A DNA stretch of 64,000 nt from Methylophilaceae bacterium. Its GTDB lineage: Bacteria; Pseudomonadota; Gammaproteobacteria; Burkholderiales; Methylophilaceae. Under the pieces are notes generated by a model that saw nothing but the letters and a program-made list of their open reading frames with translations, had not been told where the DNA came from and did not search any database. Positions 33,518-42,513 of the stretch are shown here, piece after piece. The stretch covers positions 80,571-144,570 of the forward strand of contig JAOLWQ010000003.1 in NCBI GenBank assembly GCA_028342535.1, in the 5' to 3' direction. Position numbers and translations under genes: made by a program. Numbering within the stretch: position 1 is the stretch's first letter; every line of letters starts with the position of its first letter.

Positions 33518-34911
33518 AAAGTAATTTAAGAATTGAAGTTGATACATTTGGATCACTAGAAATACCTAGTGATAAGTATTGGGGGGCACAAACTCAAAGA
33601 GCTATTATTAATTTTCCGATTGGCTGGGAGTTGCAACCAATTTCAATAATTCGAGCTCTTGGTTTAGTTAAAAAAGCTTGTGCTATGGCAAATAAAGAGA
33701 GTGGTAAATTAGATAGCATCAAAGCAAATGCAATCATTCAAGCATCAAGTGAAGTTATTGAAGGAAAATTTGACGATAACTTTCCTTTGGTAGTTTGGCA
33801 AACTGGCTCAGGAACACAATCAAATATGAATGCAAATGAGGTTATAGCTAATAGAGCAATTGAGATTCTAGGTGGAGTAATTGGCTCGAAAGACCCAATA
33901 CATCCAAACGATCATTGCAATATGAGCCAGTCATCAAATGATACTTTTCCTTCAGCAATGCATATAGCATCGGCTTTAGCTATTAATAATTTATTTTTAC
34001 CAGCTTTAAATAAAATTTCTAAGACTTTAGATAGGAAAATTAAAGAGTTTGATGGCATTTTGAAAATTGGCAGAACTCATATGATGGATGCAACTCCTAT
34101 AGCATTATCTCAAGAATTTTCAGGCTATTCCCATCAAATTAAAATGTCTATTAAAGCAATGAATAATGTACTTCCAAGAATATATGAAATTGCACAAGGA
34201 GCAACTGCAGTGGGAACAGGACTTAACACTTATAAAGGTTGGGACAAGTCTGTTGCAAAGAATATTTCTAATTTAACTAATTTACCTTTTATTCCCGCAC
34301 AGAATAAATTTGAAGCTATTGCAAGTCACGATGCAATGGTTGAATTATCTGGATCAATCAAAGCTACAGCTGTTTCTCTATTTAAAATAGCAAATGATAT
34401 TCGAATACTTAGCTCTGGGCCAAGAGGTGGCATAGGGGAGTTAAATTTACCAGAAAACGAGCCTGGAAGCTCAATTATGCCTGGCAAAGTAAACCCGACA
34501 CAGATTGAAGCTTTAACGCAAGTATGTGCCCATGTTTTTGGAAATGATGCTGCAATAGGATTTGCTGGGACTCAAGGACACCTAGAGTTAAATACTTATA
34601 AACCAATGATAGCTTATAATGTCTTGCAGTCATTACAGCTTGTTGCTGACGCCAGCAATGCATTTAATGACAATTGCCTTGCTGGAATAACGCCTAACAA
34701 AGTTACTATTGATAAATTAATGAATGATAGCCTTATGTTAGTTACAGCGCTTACTCCTTTAATTGGATATGATAAGGCAGCTTTAATAGTTAAAGCGGCT
34801 CATAAGAATGGAACATCTTTGAAGCAGGAGGCTCTGAAAACTGGTTTAGTTGATGAAAAGACTTTTAATCTGACTATTAATCCAAAAAAAATGATTAGCC
34901 CTAAAAAATAG
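33514..34911 (+). CDS. fumC: Fumarate hydratase class II
   Basis: The 465-aa protein has the class II fumarase layout: DKYWGAQTQRAIINF, TGSGTQSNMNANEV, HPNDHCNMSQSSNDTFPSAMH, GRTHMMDATP, and the family signature PGSSIMPGKVNPTQIEA. It hydrates fumarate to malate, so malic enzyme, SDH and fumarase genes encode three consecutive steps around malate. It overlaps sdhE by 4 bases. The stop lies directly next to the stop of the converging gene at 34912. Confidence 0.96.
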   Translation: MKSNLRIEVDTFGSLEIPSDKYWGAQTQRAIINFPIGWELQPISIIRALGLVKKACAMANKESGKLDSIKANAIIQASSEVIEGKFDDNFPLVVWQTGSGTQSNMNANEVIANRAIEILGGVIGSKDPIHPNDHCNMSQSSNDTFPSAMHIASALAINNLFLPALNKISKTLDRKIKEFDGILKIGRTHMMDATPIALSQEFSGYSHQIKMSIKAMNNVLPRIYEIAQGATAVGTGLNTYKGWDKSVAKNISNLTNLPFIPAQNKFEAIASHDAMVELSGSIKATAVSLFKIANDIRILSSGPRGGIGELNLPENEPGSSIMPGKVNPTQIEALTQVCAHVFGNDAAIGFAGTQGHLELNTYKPMIAYNVLQSLQLVADASNAFNDNCLAGITPNKVTIDKLMNDSLMLVTALTPLIGYDKAALIVKAAHKNGTSLKQEALKTGLVDEKTFNLTINPKKMISPKK

Positions 34912-35178
34912 TTATTTTTTATGTTTATGTTGCTGAGGACAGTAAGCCCTAGTAACACCATCTGGCCTTAAAGACTCATGCCTTAGATTGCTATTTTTCA
35001 TTCTTTCGCGCCATAAAGTATAACTTTTTGGTTTTAATTCTTTCTTCATTAACAGCTTTAAATTGCTTTCGTTTAAACCATAAACCCTTAAGATTGCATC
35101 TAGAGAAGTTCTATCTTCCCATGCCATCTCAATAATTCTAGATGTATCAGCATCGTTAAATTTTTTTTTGCTAGACAT
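34912..35178 (-). CDS. TIGR03643-like small protein
   Basis: The 88-aa protein contains SRIIEMAWEDRTSLDAILRVYGLNE and MKKELKPKSYTLWRERMKN. I recognise these as the conserved small family TIGR03643, which is common in aquatic bacteria and has no known function. It lies 14 bases downstream of glnD on the same strand and ends next to the fumC stop, so a shared convergent terminator is expected in the A/T-rich palindrome around 34905-34920. Confidence 0.75.
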   Translation of the reverse strand: MSSKKKFNDADTSRIIEMAWEDRTSLDAILRVYGLNESNLKLLMKKELKPKSYTLWRERMKNSNLRHESLRPDGVTRAYCPQQHKHKK

Positions 35179-35192
35179 TTTTTTCCTTTAAT

Positions 35193-37742
35193 CTACTCAT
35201 CGACTTTTAGTTTTATATTTTTTATAAGTTTTTGGATTCGCTTTTCTAAATTTAGTTTAATTTTTGAAGAGATAATAAAGAAATCTTCTGCTCGTTGTCC
35301 AAGGGTATTAATTTTGGCGTTATGGATAGACATTTCTAATAAGTTAATTTCTTTTACAATTAAGCCTAAAAGATTAGCTCTCGATGCACAAATAACATCT
35401 AGTTGGTAGCGATTATTTTTTAATTTTCTACAAGTAATTTGAGAATCAATTTCATGGTAAGTCACTTGTGGTGTTTTTTTATTAATAGGTATATTAAATT
35501 TAGAGTGCTTATCTATTAAGTGGCTAGTTAACTCTTTTTCAATATACTGGAAATAATGTTTATAACTAACAGATTCGTTTGGATTATCAATAAGATTAAA
35601 CACATCTAATGCATACTTGTTTTTTGTAGTTGAAATTGTTGCTTGTACAACCTCACATTTCATATCATAGAAAAAGTTAGTAATCTTTGCAAAAAGAGCT
35701 TCAGCATCTTTAGTAAAGATTAAAACCTCTATACCTTGTCCATCCGCACCATGGCGTACTTTAACTAATGGTTTATCTTCTTTGAAGTGAGGTAATAGAG
35801 CTCTTGTGTGCCAAGCTACATCTTTTCCATCAAAACGTAAAAAGTAATCTTCGTTAAAATTGACCCATAATTTATTGTAAATTTTTAAACCAATTGAGTA
35901 TTTCGATAATATTTTATGTGCCACAGCCTTTCTTTCGTGAACGACCTCGGATATATTTAAATTATCGGTTATTAAATTATTTTTAGTTTCCAAATATAAT
36001 GTTCTTAGTAAGCTTGCTTTCCATTGGTTCCAAACATGGGGACTTGTTCCTCTTATGTCTGCAACAGTCAAAAGATATAAGGCATCTAATCTATTTTGTG
36101 TTTTAACAAATGTTGCAAATTCATTTATAACAAAAGAATCTGCTAAATCAGACTTTTGAGCTACACTCGACATTTTTAAATGGGACTTAACAAGCCATGC
36201 AATCAAATTATTATCTTCGTCAGTAACCTTCATTATTCGTCCAAATCTTAGAGCAATCACTTCACCTAATTTTGAATGATCTCCTCCACGACCTTTTGCG
36301 ATGTCATGAAACAATGCACCAAGATATAACAAATATGGTTTTTTAAAATTTTTAAATATTTCATTACATTCTGGAAATTCATGCTTCCATTTATCTAGTG
36401 TAAAACGTCTCATATTTTCTATAACATTTAACGTATGCTCATCAACTGTATATATATGGAATAAATCATGCTGCATCTGAGCTACAATTTTGCCAAAAGC
36501 TGGTATAAATTTCCCTAAAATATTACATTTGTTTAATAGCCTTAATGATCGACTCACTTTATCCTTGCTTTTGAAGATATCTAGGAATTTTTTTTGATTT
36601 TTTGGATTACTCCTATAATTTTTATCAATTTTAGTGGAAAGGGTATCTAAAGCTCCTAGTAAGTTTGGGCCAAAACCTTTAATTTTCTTATATTGTTGAA
36701 ATAGAAGAAAGACATCTAATATATAAGGCTTTATTCGAGCAATATATTTTTGATCTAATTCTAATAAATTATTGTATATATAAAATGGTAATGGATGCTT
36801 TATTTTCTCTTTATTGAGAATATTTGGATCTAATCTTTTTATAAGAATTTCATTGAATAAAGTAATATAATTAACTGATTTATAATAACTTTTCATTACG
36901 ATTTCACTAGATTTTTTATTTCTAGTATTTGTAAAGCCAAGATTATCTGCAAGCTTATTTTGAACATCAAAAACTAATCGATCTTCAATTCTTCTTGATA
37001 AAATATGTAAAAGTATGCGACGTTTTGTTATTTTAGTTTCATGGAGCTGTATTTTATTAAATTCAATCTTATTAATTAAATTATTTTCAAACATTTCTTT
37101 AAAGGTTCTGCCTTTTTCTTGACTAATTGATAACCACCTAATCATGTGTAAATCCCTTAATCCACCGGGACTCTCTTTTATATTAGGTTCTAATTGATAA
37201 GCTGAATCTTTAAATTTTCTATGTCGATTTGCTTGCTCTTGAAGTTTGAGTTTGTAAAACTTTTTTATTGATAATGAATTATTGATTACCATATTCATTT
37301 TATCGAAGATTGCTGCTGAGCCAATAAGAAATCTAGACTCAATAAGATTAGTTGCAGTTGAAATATCCGCATTAAATTCTTGCTTAGTTTGCTTGATATT
37401 TCTAACACTATGGCCAATCTTAAAGCCTAAGTCCCAGCAATTTGTTATAAATTGACTTATAGCATCTTTATCGTTTACTACAATTTCTTTTTCAAACACT
37501 ATTAATATATCTATATCAGAAAATGGAAATAATTCTTTTCTTCCGTAGCCACCAACTGCTACTAATACAATTTTTTTAGAAATAGGTAGGTTTTGCCATA
37601 GTTTTATTAATATTTGATCTACTAAATATGTCTGTTTTCTTAAGTATGCTTGGCTATTATGATTTTTTAGGAATTTTTCACATAAAAAATTAAATTTTTC
37701 TTGATATAACTTTTTAAGCTGTGATAGCTCTTTTTTAGTCAT
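35193..37742 (-). CDS. glnD: [Protein-PII] uridylyltransferase / uridylyl-removing enzyme
   Basis: The 849-aa protein is full length. A nucleotidyltransferase domain has GGYGRKELFPFSDIDILI (64-81; metal Asp76/78). Then come the PII-UTase helical region with ESPGGLRDLHMIRWL, the HD hydrolase with YTVDEHTLNVI and GALFHDIAKGRGGDHS, and two ACT domains (GIEVLIFTKDAEALFAKI and the C-terminal YQLDVICASRANLLGLIV). It uridylylates PII when glutamine is low and reverses this when it is high, so it controls nitrogen assimilation. It is 11 bases after map on the minus strand. Confidence 0.97.
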   Translation of the reverse strand: MTKKELSQLKKLYQEKFNFLCEKFLKNHNSQAYLRKQTYLVDQILIKLWQNLPISKKIVLVAVGGYGRKELFPFSDIDILIVFEKEIVVNDKDAISQFITNCWDLGFKIGHSVRNIKQTKQEFNADISTATNLIESRFLIGSAAIFDKMNMVINNSLSIKKFYKLKLQEQANRHRKFKDSAYQLEPNIKESPGGLRDLHMIRWLSISQEKGRTFKEMFENNLINKIEFNKIQLHETKITKRRILLHILSRRIEDRLVFDVQNKLADNLGFTNTRNKKSSEIVMKSYYKSVNYITLFNEILIKRLDPNILNKEKIKHPLPFYIYNNLLELDQKYIARIKPYILDVFLLFQQYKKIKGFGPNLLGALDTLSTKIDKNYRSNPKNQKKFLDIFKSKDKVSRSLRLLNKCNILGKFIPAFGKIVAQMQHDLFHIYTVDEHTLNVIENMRRFTLDKWKHEFPECNEIFKNFKKPYLLYLGALFHDIAKGRGGDHSKLGEVIALRFGRIMKVTDEDNNLIAWLVKSHLKMSSVAQKSDLADSFVINEFATFVKTQNRLDALYLLTVADIRGTSPHVWNQWKASLLRTLYLETKNNLITDNLNISEVVHERKAVAHKILSKYSIGLKIYNKLWVNFNEDYFLRFDGKDVAWHTRALLPHFKEDKPLVKVRHGADGQGIEVLIFTKDAEALFAKITNFFYDMKCEVVQATISTTKNKYALDVFNLIDNPNESVSYKHYFQYIEKELTSHLIDKHSKFNIPINKKTPQVTYHEIDSQITCRKLKNNRYQLDVICASRANLLGLIVKEINLLEMSIHNAKINTLGQRAEDFFIISSKIKLNLEKRIQKLIKNIKLKVDE

Positions 37743-37753
37743 TTAAAAAATGC

Positions 37754-38551
37754 TTAAGTTGTTACAAAAGGCTTTGGAGTGCCTTGAGAAACAGTTAAAA
37801 CCTCATATGAAGAGTCTGTAACTAAAATTGTATGTTCCCATTGTGCAGACAGGCTTCTATCTTTCGTTACGACTGTCCAGCCATCAGGGAGCATTTTAAT
37901 ATCTCTTTTACCTGCATTAATCATAGGTTCTATTGTAAATATCATTCCTGGCTTAAGCTCAATACCTGAACCAATTTGACCGTAATGAAGAACTTGTGGT
38001 TCTTCGTGGAAAACTAAACCAATACCGTGACCACAAAATTCTCTGACTACACTATAGCCATTTGATTCAGCGTAAGTTTGAATTGCATGTCCAATATCAC
38101 CAAGATGGGCTCCTGGCCTTACTGCACTTATACCAAGCCACATTGATTGGTAAGTTATTTCACATAATCTTTTGGCCTGAATTGATGGCTCACCAATATA
38201 AAACATTCTACTGGTATCTCCATGATAACCATCTTTTATAACGGTTATATCCACATTAACAACATCTCCTTTTTTTAAAGACTTTGGGCCTGGAATGCCA
38301 TGACAAATTTGATGATTTACTGAGGTACAAACTGATTTAGGGTAGGGGCTATGACCTGGTGGGGCATAATTAAGTGGGGCTGGAATAGTTTCTTGCTCCT
38401 GCACCATATAATTGTGACAAATTTTATCAATTTCTTCAGTAGTAATATTTGGTTTTATGAATGGGGTAATGTAGTCAAGAACCTCTGAGGCTAATTTACC
38501 AGCTACTCTCATTTTTTCTATAGCTACTGAATTTTTAATTGAAATTGACAT
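37754..38551 (-). CDS. map: Methionine aminopeptidase type I
   Basis: The 265-aa protein has the metal ligands of a pita-bread metalloprotease: VVNVDITVIKDGYHGDTSRMF (two Asp), GHGIGLVFHEEP (His), IFTIEPM (Glu) and SAQWEHTILV (Glu). TSVNHQICHGIP is the family signature around the active His. It removes the N-terminal Met from new proteins. It is transcribed away from rpsB, the usual divergent arrangement in these proteobacteria. Confidence 0.97.
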   Translation of the reverse strand: MSISIKNSVAIEKMRVAGKLASEVLDYITPFIKPNITTEEIDKICHNYMVQEQETIPAPLNYAPPGHSPYPKSVCTSVNHQICHGIPGPKSLKKGDVVNVDITVIKDGYHGDTSRMFYIGEPSIQAKRLCEITYQSMWLGISAVRPGAHLGDIGHAIQTYAESNGYSVVREFCGHGIGLVFHEEPQVLHYGQIGSGIELKPGMIFTIEPMINAGKRDIKMLPDGWTVVTKDRSLSAQWEHTILVTDSSYEVLTVSQGTPKPFVTT

Positions 38552-38567
38552 TCGAAAAAGTTAAATC

Positions 38568-38601
38568 TTGATTAATAGTTATTAAATAAATATGTTATCA
38601 T
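38568..38601 (+). promoter_or_regulatory. Probable rpsB promoter
   Basis: TTGATT (38568-38573) and TATGTT (38591-38596) are spaced by 17 bases. An overlapping extended form TGTTATCAT (TATCAT at 38596-38601) is an alternative -10. The promoter precedes the structured leader and lies between divergent map and rpsB. Confidence 0.55.
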
Positions 38602-38633
38602 GCCAGCTTTCGAATTAACGAAAAATATTCAAC

Positions 38634-38690
38634 CATTAAAGCTTAGTTGAGGGTGCTATTTTAAAATTAATAGTCATTTTAAGCTTAATG
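38634..38690 (+). promoter_or_regulatory. Structured rpsB mRNA leader (possible S2 autoregulatory site)
   Basis: CATTAAAGCTTA (38634-38645) pairs with TTAAGCTTAATG (38679-38690), with one bulged base. Inside, CTATT (38656-38660) pairs with AATAG (38669-38673). This nested hairpin ends 18 bases before the AAGGAG ribosome binding site. rpsB-tsf leaders are known to be bound by S2 for feedback control, so this is a candidate for that role. The match to the known motif was not tested. Confidence 0.5.
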
Positions 38691-38723
38691 AAGTGATTAA
38701 CCCTTACAAGGAGTATATGCAGC

Positions 38724-39488
38724 ATGTCTATAACTATGAGACAAATGTTAGAAGCGGGCGTTCATTTTGGACATCAAACCCGTTATTGGAATCCAAAAAT
38801 GGCACCTTATATTTTTGGAGATAGAAACAAAATTCATATAGTAAATCTTGAAAAAACTTTACCCATGTTCAATGATGCTCTCAAGTATGCAAAAACACTT
38901 GCTGCTAATAAGGGCCGTATTTTATTTGTCGGTACTAAGAGGCAAGCTAGAGAGATATTGAAAGAGGAAGCAGTTAGAGCTGATTGTGCTTATGTTAACT
39001 ATAGATGGCTAGGTGGAATGTTAACAAATTTTAAAACTGTAAAACAATCAATAAAAAGGTTAAACGAGTTAGAAGTAATGCAAGAAGATGGAAGTCTTGA
39101 AAAGTTGACTAAAAAAGAAGGCCTTAATCTCAAAAGAGAGTATGAAAAATTAGAAAGGTCTATTGGTGGAATAAAAAATATGACTTCACTACCCGATGCT
39201 ATTTTTGTTATTGATGTTGGATATGAAAATGGAGCAATTACAGAAGCTGCAAAATTAGGAATTCCAATTATTGGTATTGTTGATACTAATAATTCAATAG
39301 AAAATATTAATTATATTATTCCGGGAAACGATGACTCAAGTAGAGCAATTCGTTTATATGCAAGAGGGATGGCTGATTCAATTCTTGATGGAAAAAATAA
39401 AGCTATAAGTGATCTTGCTAAAATGGTGTCAGACGAAAAAGATCAAAGTAAAGAAAATTCAGAAGTAGATGAAGGTAAAACTAGTTAA
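38724..39488 (+). CDS. rpsB: 30S ribosomal protein S2
   Basis: The 254-aa protein begins [25 protein letters not shown] and has [40 protein letters not shown] and [11 protein letters not shown], all standard S2 segments. It has an acidic tail ([17 protein letters not shown]). It binds the back of the 30S subunit between head and body. An AGGAG lies 10 bases before ATG 38724. It is followed by tsf after 26 bases. Confidence 0.98.
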   Translation: MSITMRQMLEAGVHFGHQTRYWNPKMAPYIFGDRNKIHIVNLEKTLPMFNDALKYAKTLAANKGRILFVGTKRQAREILKEEAVRADCAYVNYRWLGGMLTNFKTVKQSIKRLNELEVMQEDGSLEKLTKKEGLNLKREYEKLERSIGGIKNMTSLPDAIFVIDVGYENGAITEAAKLGIPIIGIVDTNNSIENINYIIPGNDDSSRAIRLYARGMADSILDGKNKAISDLAKMVSDEKDQSKENSEVDEGKTS

Positions 39489-39514
39489 TTTGATTAGATA
39501 GGAGTTTACAAATA

Positions 39515-40390
39515 ATGGCTGAAATAACAGCAAGTATGGTAATGAAATTAAGGGGGCAAACAGATGCGCCAATGATGGATTGTAAGAAAGCTTTAACAGA
39601 AGCAGAGGGTGATATGACCAGAGCTGAAGAAATCCTTAGAGTCCGTTTTGGAAATAAAGCAAGCAAAGCAGCAGGAAGGATTGCTGCAGAAGGCGTAGTT
39701 AGTTCTTATATAACAAAAGACAGAAAATTCGGTTCACTATTAGAGGTAAATTCTGAAACAGATTTTTGTGCTAAAAATGAAGAATTTTTGAATTTTACAA
39801 ATGAAGTTGCAAAGGCAATTGTTGATCAAAAGCTTAAAACGATAGATAGTCTTAATGAGATTAAAATTGATAATATTACTATAGAGGAACTAAGAACACA
39901 GCTAATTGGAAAAATTGGGGAAAATATAACCCCAAGAAGGTTTATCAATCTTAGTGCTAAAGGTACTTTATATTCTTATATTCACGGTTCAAAACTTGGA
40001 GTAATTTTAGATTTAGAATCTGGAAATGAAGAACTAGGAAAAGATATAGCTATGCATATAGCTGCAACCAAACCAAAGGCTATTGACAAAAATGGTATTG
40101 ATTCTGAACTTATTGATACTGAAAGAAGAGTTGCAATAGAGAAAGCAAAAGAAGCAGGAAAGCCTGAAGAGATGCTTTCAAAAATTGCTGATGGAACTGT
40201 TAATAAATTTTTAAAAGAGATTACTTTGCTTAATCAATCTTTTGTTAAAGACGATAAGATTACAATTGAAACACTCTTAAAAAAAAATAACGCAACAATA
40301 CATGCTTTTCATATTTATATTGTTGGTGATGGAATTGAAAAGAAAGAGGAAGATTTTGCAGCAGAGGTTGCAGCAGCTTCTAAAGGATAG
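39515..40390 (+). CDS. tsf: Translation elongation factor Ts
   Basis: The 291-aa protein starts AEITASMVMKLRGQTDAPMMDCKKALTEA, with the conserved TDF-like interface in SETDFCAKNEEF and IAMH region AMHIAATKPKAI. It is the nucleotide-exchange factor of EF-Tu. A rho-independent terminator follows at 40419-40449, so much of the rpsB-tsf transcript probably ends there. A GGAG ribosome binding site lies before ATG 39515. Confidence 0.98.
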   Translation: MAEITASMVMKLRGQTDAPMMDCKKALTEAEGDMTRAEEILRVRFGNKASKAAGRIAAEGVVSSYITKDRKFGSLLEVNSETDFCAKNEEFLNFTNEVAKAIVDQKLKTIDSLNEIKIDNITIEELRTQLIGKIGENITPRRFINLSAKGTLYSYIHGSKLGVILDLESGNEELGKDIAMHIAATKPKAIDKNGIDSELIDTERRVAIEKAKEAGKPEEMLSKIADGTVNKFLKEITLLNQSFVKDDKITIETLLKKNNATIHAFHIYIVGDGIEKKEEDFAAEVAAASKG

Positions 40391-40418
40391 TAATTAAAAG
40401 ACAGTAAATATTTAATTG

Positions 40419-40449
40419 AAAAAGGATTGTTACAACAATCCTTTTTTTT
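40419..40449 (+). terminator. Rho-independent terminator after tsf
   Basis: GGATTGT (40424-40430) and ACAATCC (40435-40441) form a stem with a TACA loop, extended by A-T pairs and followed by a run of eight T (40442-40449). It separates the highly expressed rpsB-tsf pair from pyrH, which starts 28 bases later. Confidence 0.88.
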
Positions 40450-40476
40450 AACCTAAAACAAGCTAAAATATTGATT

Positions 40477-41196
40477 ATGGCAAATATCAAATATAAAAGA
40501 ATTCTTCTAAAGCTTTCAGGCGAAGCTTTAATGGGCAATGATTCGTTTGGAGTTAATCCAGAGATTATAACTAAAATAGTAAAAGAAATAGAGGTCGCAC
40601 TTTCTATAGGAACTGAATTAGCAATAGTTATTGGTGGCGGGAATATTTTTAGAGGTGTTGCACTTGGGGCAGCTGGGATGGATCGTGCAACAGCAGACTA
40701 TATGGGAATGCTTGCTACAGTCATGAATGCCCTAGCACTTCAAGACGCAATGAAGCATGCCGGAATTAATAGTAGAGTACAATCAGCTATTAATATTGAT
40801 CAAATTGTTGAGCCCTACATAAGGGGGAAAGCTATAAGGTATTTAGAAGATAAAAAAATTGTAATATTTGCTGCCGGAACAGGAAATCCCTTCTTTACAA
40901 CTGATACTGCCGCCGCTTTAAGAGCTATGGAGATCAATGCTGATATTATGATTAAAGCCACAAAAGTTGATGGTATATTCTCAGACGACCCAGAAAAAAA
41001 TTCTGAAGCTCAGATGTATAAAACTGTAACCTTTGATGAGGCAATAAATAAAAATCTCAAAGTTATGGATGCAACGGCATTTACTCTTTGCAGAGATCAA
41101 AAGCTCCCAATTGCCGTTTTTAATATTTTTAAGCAAGATGCATTAAAGAACCTTCTTTTAGGTAAGGAAGAGGGAACTTTAGTTACTATGAACTAA
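40477..41196 (+). CDS. pyrH: UMP kinase
   Basis: The 239-aa protein of the amino-acid-kinase fold has [43 protein letters not shown] and [16 protein letters not shown]. It phosphorylates UMP to UDP. ATG 40477 gives the usual start; TTG 40471 is in frame but less likely. No clear ribosome binding site is seen. It is downstream of a terminator, so it may depend on read-through or its own weak promoter. Confidence 0.97.
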   Translation: MANIKYKRILLKLSGEALMGNDSFGVNPEIITKIVKEIEVALSIGTELAIVIGGGNIFRGVALGAAGMDRATADYMGMLATVMNALALQDAMKHAGINSRVQSAINIDQIVEPYIRGKAIRYLEDKKIVIFAAGTGNPFFTTDTAAALRAMEINADIMIKATKVDGIFSDDPEKNSEAQMYKTVTFDEAINKNLKVMDATAFTLCRDQKLPIAVFNIFKQDALKNLLLGKEEGTLVTMN

Positions 41197-41214
41197 GATA
41201 AGGAAGAGTTTGAA

Positions 41215-41769
41215 ATGAATGAAGTCAAAGATAATGCGAGAACGAGGATGCAAAAAAGTGCTGATTCTCTGAAATTGGATTTGTCAAAAATAAGAACAGG
41301 TAGGGCTCATGCAGGGATTTTAGACCATCTATCAGTTGATTATTATGGTACCCAAACTTTATTGACTCAAGTTGCAAACATTACGGTAGCAGATGCAACA
41401 ACAATTAACATACAGCCATATGAAAAAACAATGATTCAAGCTGTTGAAAAAGTAATTCGAGAAAGCGATATGGGGCTAAACCCAGCTACTACAGGTGATT
41501 TAATTCGGATACCAATGCCAGCTTTAACAGAAGAAAGAAGAAAAGATTTAATCAAAGTTGTAAAGTCGGAAGGAGAAAATTCAAAAATTTCAATTAGAAA
41601 TATTCGTCGAGACTGTAATGAGCTATTAAAGAAAATGTCAAAAGAAAAAGAAATCAGTGAGGACGATGAAAGAAGCATGCAAGAACAAATTCAAAAAATT
41701 ACTGACGAATTTATTATTGATATTGAAAAACTTATCGATGCAAAAGAAAAAGATTTGCTAGTTATATAA
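41215..41769 (+). CDS. frr: Ribosome recycling factor
   Basis: The 184-aa protein has the classic layout: LSKIRTGRAHAGILDHLSVDYYG, ANITVADATTINIQPYEK, IRIPMPALTEERRKDLIKVV and RNIRRDCNELLKKM. It splits post-termination ribosomes together with EF-G. A GGAAGAG ribosome binding site precedes ATG 41215. It is followed by uppS, whose true start is not a standard codon (see that entry). Confidence 0.97.
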   Translation: MNEVKDNARTRMQKSADSLKLDLSKIRTGRAHAGILDHLSVDYYGTQTLLTQVANITVADATTINIQPYEKTMIQAVEKVIRESDMGLNPATTGDLIRIPMPALTEERRKDLIKVVKSEGENSKISIRNIRRDCNELLKKMSKEKEISEDDERSMQEQIQKITDEFIIDIEKLIDAKEKDLLVI

Positions 41770-41784
41770 GCCTGAGAATTCAAT

Positions 41785-42513
41785 CTGTTTTATTTTCTTA
41801 AAAAAAGATTCTTAGACCCATTAAAAGCTCCTAAGCATATAGCAGTTATTATGGATGGTAATGGGCGTTGGGCAAAAAAAAGACTTCTTCCACGAATAGC
41901 TGGACATAAAAAAGGATTAGACTCTATAGGGGTAATAATTAAATCAGCAATAAATTATAATGTCTCGACTGCTACTTTATATGCTTTTAGTACTGAAAAT
42001 TGGAATCGTCCATCTGAAGAAATTAATGGTCTGATGGAGCTTTTTTCTGATGCGATCGACAGCCAGACAGATAAACTTATAACAAATGATATTAGAGTTC
42101 GCATATTAGGTGATATTAGTATTTTCACCAATAAGCTTCAGTCTAAAATTAAATCTTTAATTAAAAAAACATCAATAAATAAAGGTTTGAATTTAAATAT
42201 TGCATTAAATTATGGTGCACGATCAGAAATAATAATGGCTGTAAATAAAGCATCTAAGTCTAAAACCGGAGCTTTGTTAGAAAAAGATCTAACTGGGAAT
42301 CTTTATACAAAAGATATGCCCGATGTTGATTTATTAATCAGAACAGGTGGGCAAAAAAGATTGAGTAATTTTCTTCTTTGGCAAATTGCTTATTCTGAAT
42401 TATATTTTATTGATACACTTTGGCCAGATTTCTCTGATAAAGATTTTATTGATGCTTTGTACTTTTTTCAAAATACAGAAAGAAAATTTGGTAACCTTAA
42501 AGGCAATATTTAA
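41785..42513 (+). CDS. uppS: Isoprenyl (undecaprenyl) diphosphate synthase, start codon non-standard
   Basis: The frame contains MDGNGRWAKKRLLPRIAGHKKG, AFSTENWNRP, LNIALNYGARSEI and DLLIRTGGQKRLSNFLLWQIAYSELYF, all UppS landmarks. The enzyme makes the C55 lipid carrier. The first ATG (41851) falls at the Met of MDGN, but the family needs the strand just before it, and the upstream frame encodes this: LKAPKHIAVIMDGNGRW. The frame is open back to 41776 without ATG, GTG or TTG. CTG 41785 fits the family length (about 242 aa) and lies 15 bases after the frr stop, so it is my preferred start. Confidence 0.93.
   Translation: MFYFLKKRFLDPLKAPKHIAVIMDGNGRWAKKRLLPRIAGHKKGLDSIGVIIKSAINYNVSTATLYAFSTENWNRPSEEINGLMELFSDAIDSQTDKLITNDIRVRILGDISIFTNKLQSKIKSLIKKTSINKGLNLNIALNYGARSEIIMAVNKASKSKTGALLEKDLTGNLYTKDMPDVDLLIRTGGQKRLSNFLLWQIAYSELYFIDTLWPDFSDKDFIDALYFFQNTERKFGNLKGNI

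Noticed and set aside
34900..34925. A-T palindrome between fumC and the converging gene as a classical terminator
   Set aside because: The stem is built of A-T pairs only with a 2-base loop, so it is too weak to list as a feature, though it may end transcripts weakly in both directions.
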